DNA of 57,053 nucleotides from Planctomycetaceae bacterium (GTDB lineage: Bacteria > Planctomycetota > Planctomycetia > Pirellulales > Pirellulaceae): assembly GCA_002726515.1 (NCBI GenBank), contig PBTE01000047.1, forward strand, positions 1-57,053, written 5' to 3'. This document shows, piece by piece, positions 18,626 through 27,199 of this stretch (its first letter is position 1; each line of letters begins with the position of its first letter). The translations under genes and the position numbers were made by a program. A model generated the notes under the pieces. That model searched no databases and was not told where the DNA came from. It saw only the letters and a program-made list of their open reading frames with translations.

Positions 18626-20215
18626 ATGAAATATGTGATTCACAATCGCTTGGCCTCCGACATTGTGTGTGCATCGAATCGGGTTGTGATCTTTCCATCG
18701 ATTCACTATCCGGTGTTGGCAATGTTCTTCCTGCTAGTCTGGCTACCGGTTGCATCAGCACGGCCACAAAAGACCGTGGTCGATGTGGCTTCCAAGTCCC
18801 AATTGTTTGTTGACCGGGAACTGGTCTACAAAGCAGAAGGCGTGAGCTTCACGTTACACCCAGGTCGCAAGGTTTCCCGCAAGCCGTTGGTAAAAGTCGA
18901 TCAACCATGTGAAGGATGGAACCTGCAAATCTACGGATCGGTGATGTACGACAGCGACGAAAAGCTGTTCAAGATGTGGTATCTCGGCTCAGCCAGTGAA
19001 TACTTTTCGCATGAGGCAACCTTCTACGCTACCAGCCGCGACGGAATTCACTGGGACAAGTCTCACCAAGGAACGATTCGGTCGAACAATGGCAAGCCAC
19101 ACAACGCCGTGACGGATAGACTATTGGCCAGCGTCATCAAAGACCGGCGAGACCCAGATCCGGCGCGACGTTACAAAATGATCTGCTACCGGTACGACCA
19201 CGGGTATTGTGCGATGGTTTCTCCTGACGGTCTGCATTGGGAAGAAGCGACCCCGGGAACCATTTTACCGATTTCTTACGTCGAGGACGTGATCTGCGCC
19301 TGCTGGAGTGAAACGCACCAGCAGTATGTTGCGATTTTCAAACAGCAAATGCCGGTGATGGGCCGCCGTCGCAGGTCCCTCTGGAGTTCGACCAGCCGCG
19401 ACTTTTTGCACTGGTCAAAAGCGACGCCGGCAATATGGGCAGACCGAAGAGACGATTACGGCACCCGTATCCGGGCCGCCAAGGCCCGCCCGTTGCTCAA
19501 ATATCCGGACAATCCGAATGTGATGCGGACAGAAATCTATGGCTCGGGATTTTACGTGGCTGAAAGTTGCCTGATCGCCTTTCCCTGGCTCCTCAGTATC
19601 ACCACTAACGTTCCCCATTCACTTTCAACGAACGACGGTCCGCTGGAAGTGCAACTGGCCGTGTCGCGCGACCTGGAGCATTTCGAACGCCCTTACCGTA
19701 CTCCCGCCATTGACCCTGGCCAACCGAGCGATTGGGACAGCGGCATTTTCAGCACTGCGGCGTATGCTTTTGATCACCAGGATGAAGTCTGGTTGTATTA
19801 CTCCAGTGGAAATCTCAGTCACGGGGCACCGAGATGGTTCGGGGTAAAAAACAAGAATGAACCTGAACACGAATCAGGAATCGGCCTGGTCAAATGGCGC
19901 AAGGATCGCTTTGTTTCGGCTGACGGACCGAAAGAGGGTGCCACTTTGACAACCGTTCCGGTTCATTTCTCGGGAAAGCGGCTGGAAGTAAACGCCAAGG
20001 TACAACCGCAGGGAAAAATTGTGGTGGAACTACTTGGCCTGGACCTCAGGCGACTGGCTGCGTGGCCCGCTTCCGCGCCGATCCATGGAGACGACCTGCG
20101 CCACGTTGTGACATTTGACAACAAAACCAATGTCGCGGACCTCGCCGGGAAACCAGTCGTGCTCCGCTTCCATCTGCACGATACCCAACTGTTTTCGTTC
20201 GCATTTCGTGATTGA
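18626..20215 (+). CDS. Secreted beta-propeller protein, GH32/GH43-like (copy 2)
   Basis: 529 residues, colinear with the protein at 9932-11524 over the whole length after the signal peptide. Long identical runs include RPQKTVVDVASKSQLFVD, GRKVSRKPLV, YDSDEKLFKMWYLGSASEYF and PQGKIVVELL. Same layout: signal segment (VLAMFFLLVWLPVASA), propeller blades, C-terminal beta-sandwich. The ATG at 18626 follows a strong GAGGAGAGG site; the ORF's GTG at 18569 is rejected. Sequence differences are mostly silent or conservative, so both copies seem to be under selection. Role inferred as for copy 1: extracellular carbohydrate binding or cleavage. Confidence 0.7.
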   Translation: MKYVIHNRLASDIVCASNRVVIFPSIHYPVLAMFFLLVWLPVASARPQKTVVDVASKSQLFVDRELVYKAEGVSFTLHPGRKVSRKPLVKVDQPCEGWNLQIYGSVMYDSDEKLFKMWYLGSASEYFSHEATFYATSRDGIHWDKSHQGTIRSNNGKPHNAVTDRLLASVIKDRRDPDPARRYKMICYRYDHGYCAMVSPDGLHWEEATPGTILPISYVEDVICACWSETHQQYVAIFKQQMPVMGRRRRSLWSSTSRDFLHWSKATPAIWADRRDDYGTRIRAAKARPLLKYPDNPNVMRTEIYGSGFYVAESCLIAFPWLLSITTNVPHSLSTNDGPLEVQLAVSRDLEHFERPYRTPAIDPGQPSDWDSGIFSTAAYAFDHQDEVWLYYSSGNLSHGAPRWFGVKNKNEPEHESGIGLVKWRKDRFVSADGPKEGATLTTVPVHFSGKRLEVNAKVQPQGKIVVELLGLDLRRLAAWPASAPIHGDDLRHVVTFDNKTNVADLAGKPVVLRFHLHDTQLFSFAFRD

Positions 20216-20457
20216 AAAACAAATGACCTCACCGCAGGTCTTCACGCGGGGAATTTCGTCATCCGTGTCGATCCTGAGGTTGCGTTCCTCCTTTCGGTCA
20301 TATCCCAAGGCCCCGAGTTCTGGCGGCAGCCAGCACATGTCGTACTAGCTTTCACCGGGCGTCCACATACGGGTCCTCCCGGATCGCAGTTTCTGACATG
20401 GTGGCGACTTTGCTTGGCCAGATGCCAAACCGACTCTGCGGAGTACCTGGCGGCCGT

Positions 20458-21798
20458 TCACTGATATCCCAACGACGATAGTTTTTGCCTCGTGTCAGGT
20501 GGCAAGTCGATCTCCAGAAGGTCTGTCGTCGTCAACCTTAAATGGCGATAGATCGACGCCCTCAGATCCGGATGCTCCCGGTCCTTATCAGGATTGTAAA
20601 AATCCCATACGAGTTCGCCTTCGCGAGTGACCTCGAACACACGACCCTTGGCGGTTTCCGTAATGAGAATATTGTCGTTTGGTAATCTCTGAGCCATCCC
20701 ACAGCGTTTCGTGAAAAACGGGTTGCCGGGGGATCCATCATATTCCCAGACAATCTTCTTGCTCTGCGGATTGAACTCAATCACCCGTGAATGGCCTCGA
20801 AACCATCCGTTATCGAAGATCAAGATGTTCCCGTTGGCGAGCAGTGTCGGATAATGTGGCCGATCGAGATTGCGTTGTCCGTTCTCCCACATCCAAACGA
20901 TACGTTCCCGGTCCGGATCAATCGTACAAATCAGATTGATATTTCGCACACAGATCAGTAAATCACCCTTTTTCCCCACGAACGTATCGTTTTCCAGAAT
21001 CTGTACTGTATTGACGTGCAGAATGTCGTACAGGTTTTCCAGGCCGCATTTCCGACGATGTTTCTGGGCAAGTTCCGACCCGGGCTCAAGTCTCCAGATT
21101 GCGTCTAAATATTCGGTGGGTATTTGCGGTTGCACAAGGCGACCAATCGATATTTTCTTTTGCAACTCTCCTTTGTTCGAAAAGATGACAAGATTGTTGT
21201 CCTGGAAGGGAACAGAAAGGCTCCTGTGATTCAGTTCGTGGAACTCCTTGTTCAGCGTGTAGATCTGGCCAGTTTCGTCAAAACAAATTTCGTGATGATA
21301 GGTCCCCTCCTGGTGCCAAATGGTGTTCGACTCCTCCCAGTTCGACTTAAGAAGATCGCCATTTTGCAGTCGGAACAAGTGGCCGGATCGGCCTACATTC
21401 AAAAAACTGACACCTGGCTTGAAAGCAAATAGACGTTCGTCCCGGGGACGCACGATTGGCGAAAATTTCCATTCGTGCAGAACGTTGCCGTGCATGTCCA
21501 ACAGGTGCCCGGTATCACCCCACAAGGAGGAATACAAGTTGACTCCTGGAAAGGCCAGTGAATCGTTATACAAGGCAACGCCATTCTTTTCAGGATTTTG
21601 CTCGTCCTCGACATACGACACATAAGGCAGCGACCGCAAACGGCGAAGTGACGCGTTGGCCTGCTGGTCGTTTTCGACGACGTCGACCCAGCCCCTGGCA
21701 CTACCCTCTTGCACCTTGGCCGGAGATTTGTTGAACAAGTAAACACCAGTCAGCGCAACCAGCAAAATCAACAAAGCAGCCAGACCCATCTTCAACAT
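20458..21798 (-). CDS. Arylsulfotransferase-family (ASST-like) membrane-anchored propeller
   Basis: 446 residues. An N-terminal membrane anchor (LAALLILLVALTGVYLF) precedes a beta-propeller. The pattern GVNLYSSLWGDTGHLLDMHGNVLHEW, then HHEICFDETGQIYTLNKEF, then HYPTLLANGNILIFDNGW is that of ASST-like proteins; true ASSTs move a sulfate between phenols using a catalytic His in the periplasm. Candidate histidines are the HH in GTYHHEICF and the H in DRPHYPTL. The real activity is uncertain, as most relatives are uncharacterised. The start codon lies 63 bp after the stop of the large FG-GAP selenoprotein gene, so the two probably form one operon. Confidence 0.65.
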   Translation of the reverse strand: MLKMGLAALLILLVALTGVYLFNKSPAKVQEGSARGWVDVVENDQQANASLRRLRSLPYVSYVEDEQNPEKNGVALYNDSLAFPGVNLYSSLWGDTGHLLDMHGNVLHEWKFSPIVRPRDERLFAFKPGVSFLNVGRSGHLFRLQNGDLLKSNWEESNTIWHQEGTYHHEICFDETGQIYTLNKEFHELNHRSLSVPFQDNNLVIFSNKGELQKKISIGRLVQPQIPTEYLDAIWRLEPGSELAQKHRRKCGLENLYDILHVNTVQILENDTFVGKKGDLLICVRNINLICTIDPDRERIVWMWENGQRNLDRPHYPTLLANGNILIFDNGWFRGHSRVIEFNPQSKKIVWEYDGSPGNPFFTKRCGMAQRLPNDNILITETAKGRVFEVTREGELVWDFYNPDKDREHPDLRASIYRHLRLTTTDLLEIDLPPDTRQKLSSLGYQ

Positions 21799-21861
21799 GA
21801 CGAAAAGCTCCCGGTGTACGGGGTGGATAGACGGACGTGTTCCACCTGTTCCTTCAGATCC

Positions 21862-24800
21862 TCATTCAAACTTTCCTGCACGATACAATTCCAATCGTGC
21901 GTCATATGCATCACGTTGTTCTTCGACAGCAAGGCGGCTTGCTTCGGTTTGCCACCGAATCGCCTCTGCAAAACGTCCGGCCCGAGCATGCACAGTCGCT
22001 AAAGTGTCCAATATGTCCGCTTGTTGATATTCACTCAACCCGGCCGCTTTCTCCGCCAACTGGGTGGCTCTATCAAGATCCTCTGATGTGGCATTTTCCG
22101 TGTTCGCTAATAGCATTGCAAAATTATTGTGCGCTAAAACATGGTTCGGATCGCATTCTAACGCACGCTCGTAAGATCGCTGCGCCTCCGCTTCCATCCC
22201 TTGCACTTTCCGGGAACAATTTCCCAGCCGATAGTGAATTTCCGCCCGCTGCGGAGCCCGCTTTCGAGCAGTCTCGTAGTGGGCTAACGCCTCGGACCAG
22301 TTGCGTTGGATTACCGCGACATCACCCAACCCCACGTGGGCCATTACAAATTCGGGATCGTTCGTAAGCGCCTCTTCAAAATGGAGTGCGGCGTTTCCAA
22401 TTTCTCCCAGGTGAAGAAACACTTTACCCAATTGCCCATGAATCCGCGCGCGCTGGGGCTCCTCCGTCCTGTCGGTAAGTTCCAGCGCCCGACCAAAACA
22501 AACAGCTGCCTGGTTCCATTGATTTTGTGCGGTAAGGGCCAAAGCAAGGTTGAAATGCCCGTCGACAAAATCAGGGTCTAACTTGACCAATTTGCGGAAC
22601 TGGGCCGTGGCCCGTTTTGATCGTTTCTCGGCCAAAAGTTGTTGACCTATGCGGAGCAACACCGGAGGAAACCCCGGTTCCTGGGAGACTATCGGGTGGA
22701 GTCGATTCGCATACCGTACCCCGTGGTCCGCCAGTAGATCCTGCTTCACAAGTCGCCGAATCAGAGACGTGAGGTTCAAGAGCGGCCGGCGATGCCATTG
22801 GCCAGTTGTCGCTGACACACCCGATTTCCGACGAAGCTTCGCCACATCTGCGAGCAACTGATCGACCTCAACAGGTCCCCGGTAAATGGTCGCCAATCGT
22901 CCCTGTTCATCGATCAAAATACTGGTGGGAACCGGAAACGGCCGATGCCAGTAATACAAATGGTCGTTGATCATCTGCAACGCGTCCAGCGTGTCGGCCG
23001 TCGCCGCACCCACACGGAAAGGAAACTCCAATCTTTCGAGTAGTGCCTGTGCATCTTGCAATCCTGACGAGGCTTGCGCGTCCAGAGCATCCACCGATAG
23101 GGCCAAAACATCAACGCCCGCATCACGCAAAGCGCTGCTGGAAGCGGAAAACAGGGCCAACTCCTCCAAACAGGGCCTGCACCAACTTGCCCAGAAGTTG
23201 ACCAGCACCATATCCCCGGCCTGGTCCACCAGAGGACGTGTTTGCTGCTCAAATGTTCGATAGAACAACCGAGGAAGCAACACCCGCTCGCTCAAAAACG
23301 TGCCACCCTGTTCTCCGGCCGGATGAATCCGTACCTCCGCCGGTGTCAGGCTCGGGGTCACTGACCTTGGATGGACAAGGGTCGCCTGGCGACTCCCTTG
23401 CACAATTTCATATCGGCAGTCGAGTTCCAGCCCCGGGAATTCCTCCTCTTGACCGTCCGGCCAGCGGATCACGAGGCGTTCAATTTCATCCGCTTTACCA
23501 ATTCCAAAGTGCAGCCATTTGCTGGACTGGCTCAAAAACCCTTCACCGGCTCGAAGGGTCTTGATGATCGAGGATCCCTGTTTCGAGTCATTGATTCGCG
23601 GTTCCTCAGAATCACGCATTATTAACTCAACACGGGCACCGATCGCGTCACGATTACAAGTCTTCCCTTCGAGATGCACGGCAAGAAAATGGTGACCTGA
23701 CGTAGTCTCGTTTCGCATCAAGCGCAAGCGAGGGGCGGAACGGTTAGCCAACCATACGTCCAGGTCCCCGTCATGATCCCAATCCGTCAACGCCACGGCC
23801 CGGGCGTCATCCGGAAAATTCAGTCCGCTCACAGCGGAAATGTCCGCAAAGCGGAGTTCCCCCGTGTTCAGAAAACAGCAGTTGCGCTCATTGCCACTAA
23901 ATGAACGGCCACTGCTGATCAGTTCTGTCAACATCAAGCTGGCACTCGTGATGCCTGCGCTATCGGGTGTGGCCGATGTGTTGATCGAAGACTGGCCTTG
24001 CGACACGACCTGTCGCCAGTAGAAACTTCACAAATCGGTCGGATCCTCGCCCGTCACAAATCCGTTGGATACCAGCAGATCATCCCAACCATCATTGTTG
24101 ATGTCAAAAAACAACGACCCCCATGCCCAACGTCCCAACTCGACGCCTGCCGCGCCACCGACTTCACGGAAAGTACCATCCCCATTGTTTGCAAACAATG
24201 AGTTGCCCTTTGCCATGCGCACCAGTATCTGGCGAGTCTCCGCATCGATGTCCGATCGAAACTGATTTTGCAACGTAATCCGGTTTCCAGCCGAGGAAAA
24301 CATGTTGCCGACGTAGAGGTCCATCCATCCGTCGTGATTGAAGTCGGCCCAACTCACTGACATACCGGCGCCGTAATCGACGACTCCTGCCTGCTGAGCG
24401 ATCTCCTGAAAACGCCGTTTCCCATCCGTTGTCCGATCATTGCGGTAAAGACAATTTTGACCGTAGTCATTGGCCACGTACAAATCCAGGTCACCGTCGT
24501 TGTCAAAGTCTTCCCACGCTGCCGCCAAACTGTAACGGCGATTATTCTTATCCAGCCCTGTCTCCCGGGTAACGTCCATGAACGTCCAGTCTCCACCAGG
24601 GCCCGTTACAATGTTGTTACGCAATAAGAGATTGGCCCCACCATCGTTGGCATCATGAAACACGAAACTGTCTTGCTCGTCAGGAACCTCGCTCGTGGCA
24701 TTGCCTTGACGATCAAAGCACACGTACAGATCCAGGTTGCCATCGTCATCGTAATCAATGGCCGAGATCGATTGGATGGCGTTAAACGTTTGGTGGGCCG

Positions 24801-26103
24801 CTCGTTCAACAAATCGGGCTGAACCGTCGTTTTCCATCATGACGAGTCCCAAACGAGTCGCCAGGACCAGATCCTGATCGCCATCGTTGTCCAAGTCAAT
24901 CAACAGCGCACTGCTGGTGTGATCCAACCAGTTCACACCAGCCCACGCGGATCGGTCGGTGACAGTGCCGTCCGGATTCTGCAAGTACAGACGGTTTTGA
25001 AGTCCACCCGGTTGGCAAAAATAAACATCCTCCAGTCCATCGCCGTTCGCATCACCAACGGCGATGCCAGAAAGACCTTCAATCAGTCGTGGAGCGAAGT
25101 GCCTTTGCAGGTGCCGGCTCCAATACCCATTTCCGAACCTGAGTTGCTCATCATAGGATGGGTCTGCTCCGATCACGGACTTGGTACAGTCCGTAAATAA
25201 TTTTTCGCTGGTACTGCGAACTATCGTCTCTTCGTAGTCTTTAACCCGAATCGAAAGCAGGCGAGGCAGCTTCCAATCGGGCCGATTGGCCCATTCGAAT
25301 TGCCAAGTGGCGGTTTGCCCGACGGCACCCGCGTCGTGATTTGCACCAGCTTCATAATACGCTGTGGTGGTGACAACGTCCTCTTGAACACGAACTTGAA
25401 ACTGCTTGAATCGGACCCAAACATCCCTTTTGGTCGTCAACGGCTTCGCCATCTCCCGAAGTGCCGAGATCAAGCCAGGGGAGCCACGAAATTCCAGAGC
25501 ATCCCCTGCCGTTCGACCCCGCTGGATCGTGATTGTCTCATCTTGAAAGGATTCGTCCAGCGATTGAGGACGCAGTGATCCACAGACAAACCCCGGAGCC
25601 ACGATTTCGGACAGCTTGTCCGTATTGAACCCTTCGGGACTCGCTAGAAACTGCGATAATTTTTTCAGCTGTTTCTTTGCAGCGTCATGAAATGCTTCTG
25701 TTTCCCACCCGTCTTCCGTTGGGTCGAGATTTTTGTCTTGCTGCTCCAGCTTGGCTTGAATTCGGGGTGTCAAAACAGGCTCACCCAAAAGGTTGTTGCT
25801 GCTGGATGGCGACTTTTGGGAGGCCTTCCCAGGTGCCTCATGTGCTGAATTCTGACGTCTGGATTCCCCCGTAGCAGGTGAAGTTGATGGCAACTTTAGA
25901 GAATGCTCGCCTGACGACCGCGAAGTATCTTTGCGGATGATATTGCCGATCCCTGCAACCCAGATCGCAAGTGCTGTGACGATCGTGGTGACCGCCACCA
26001 GGGGAAACACCCACCTGGCACGCCCGCTCCGATGCGCAGGATCGACACCCAACTTAACCGATCTGTGTTCCGTTCGAAGTTCGTCAAGTCTATTGCGAGA
26101 CAC
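21862..26103 (-). CDS. Probable selenoprotein: FG-GAP/ASPIC-UnbV/thioredoxin/TPR fusion
   Basis: One reading frame runs from GTG 26103 to 21862, broken only by TGA at 24028-24030. Read through, it gives 1413 residues with selenocysteine at 692. Layout: membrane segment (about 30-52); unknown domain (about 140-300); FG-GAP/VCBS calcium repeats (about 315-690: DANGDGLED, DLDNDGDQD, DYDDDGNLD, DFDNDGDLD, DFNHDGWMD, DINNDGWDD); U692 in DPTDL-U-SFYWRQVV; a final repeat (DWDHDGDLD); ASPIC/UnbV (about 805-900); TlpA-like thioredoxin with FWASWCRPC (Cys about 975 and 978) and cis-Pro VPTS; TPR repeats (about 1150-1400). The seven codons between the TGA and the next possible start (GTG 24006) encode SFYWRQV, which fits the family. 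A hairpin after the TGA matches a bacterial SECIS. Without read-through it would be two proteins of 691 and 714 aa, each missing half of the domain. Function unknown; a redox role is inferred. Confidence 0.75.
23991..24030 (-). promoter_or_regulatory. Bacterial SECIS-like hairpin after in-frame TGA
   Basis: Minus strand, counting from the base after TGA: bases 12-17 GCGACA pair perfectly with 23-28 TGTCGC, closing a 5-nt loop GGTCG (+ coordinates 24016-24000). ACTG (8-11) can also pair with CAGT (34-37), leaving an AAGGC bulge. The loop with its closing A reads AGGUCG, close to the AGGUCU of E. coli fdhF. Its GGU lies 17 bases after the TGA, against 18 in fdhF. A G in the first two loop positions and a loop 16-37 nt from the UGA are the known bacterial SECIS rules; both hold. 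The bulged U of fdhF is not evident. Confidence 0.7.
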
Positions 26104-26188
26104 GAATACCTACACCTTCGCCAACCTCGTGGCGCTCTACAGGGTCTGACTCGCAAAACGCCGCCACGGGGACTCGTCCATTATCTCT

Positions 26189-26218
26189 ATTATACCATAT
26201 ACCACGAGCATGGCTTAA
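26189..26218 (-). promoter_or_regulatory. Promoter of the FG-GAP selenoprotein gene
   Basis: On the minus strand: TTAAGC (26218-26213), 18-bp spacer, TATAAT (26194-26189), with TGG just before the -10 (extended -10). It lies about 80 bp before the GTG start. The -10 is perfect, the -35 weak. Confidence 0.5.
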
Positions 26219-27010
26219 CGGACTGGCCGTTCCTGGAAGCAGATGCCAGACTTCGAGCACTCATTTTGAGGAGCCTGTACAGCAATGGCGGAGAGCCGTG
26301 TGGACCACTTAGCAAACTTGATCTTCCTACCGACAAAAGTGGCCGTCTGCTACCTGATTCCGTGGAAAGTGCCAGCCATCATTCAATACTCCGATTCGTC
26401 TTCACTGGGTATGCATTCACCTAAAGCACCCGAACGTGTCAGGTAATTAGGTCGTTAAATGGTCTCGACAAAATGGCTGGACGTCACGCTGTTTTCCGAC
26501 ATCAAAGAAAGACCGCCGTTATTGTAACCCGTCCGTGTACCGTGTGAAAACGTTCATTGACAAATGCATGTCACTTTCGTTTGCTAATGCACCGGGAATG
26601 GTCTCTTGTTTCACTGAACGGATCTTGCGTTACCCCTTTACTCTGCATTTGAGCACACTTATGTTGGAATTGACCCGAGAGTACCCGGCGAATTATAGAC
26701 TGTGAGTTGTCAAATCCGAGCAACCTGGGGTCCCAGCGGGAATCGATAGTTCCAGAGGGACTCTTGGGACGTTCACCTGGATTTTCGCGACGCCAGTTTT
26801 CGTTTGTTGTGCGGTATTCATGATTCGCCTGAACCACCACAATGTCTGCGAAAGGATCAATCGATCCTGAAGTCCTCGTTGGCGCATCGTTGCTCCGATA
26901 CAAACAACTGATGGCAGCTACACGGATCGGATAGCAACCTGTTGTTATCTCTCATGCAATCGGGCGGTTTTTCGGGTGAATCGCAGTGGAAACGAAGGAG
27001 GAAGTGGTTG
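26219..27010. other. Long non-coding stretch
   Basis: About 800 bp between the divergent selenoprotein and GT-C transcription units. Short ORFs on both strands have no ribosome site and no recognisable protein. No repeat, hairpin with T-tail or RNA gene is evident by eye. Confidence 0.35.
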
Positions 27011-27199
27011 ATGGTTCTGAATCAGCTTCATGGGCGGGACCAAAGGGTCTCAACACGGTGCGCGGACCTGGCAACCTTCCTGGAGACCAAGGGCTTCCTG
27101 GAGACCAAGGGTCTGACACGCCGAAGGAAGTGCTACCACGGTCCGGTCGCCATTGACCTGATTCTGCCCGTCCGGAGTGTGCGGGAGCAGAGCGCATGA
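27011..27199 (+). CDS. Small coupled ORF (62 aa)
   Basis: An unrecognised, basic 62-residue protein (MVLNQLHGRDQRVSTR...). In favour: GGAGG sits 9 nt before the ATG at 27011, one of the best ribosome sites in the window, and its stop overlaps the start of the GT-C gene as ATGA, the hallmark of translational coupling. It contains an 18-bp perfect tandem duplication that encodes FLETKG twice. It may be a real small protein or a leader whose translation feeds ribosomes to the GT-C gene. No membrane segment. Confidence 0.45.
   Translation: MVLNQLHGRDQRVSTRCADLATFLETKGFLETKGLTRRRKCYHGPVAIDLILPVRSVREQSA
27076..27111 (+). repeat. 18-bp perfect tandem duplication
   Basis: CTTCCTGGAGACCAAGGG occurs twice back to back at 27076-27093 and 27094-27111. 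The unit is a multiple of three, so the frame of the small ORF is kept (FLETKG twice). It looks like a recent slippage event. Confidence 0.9.

Noticed and set aside
24006..24030. Two independent genes, the second starting at GTG 24006
   Set aside because: Same frame, domain continuity across the gap, coding-like SFYWRQV in between and a SECIS-like hairpin make a single read-through gene more likely. The GTG lies inside the hairpin loop, a poor place for a start.
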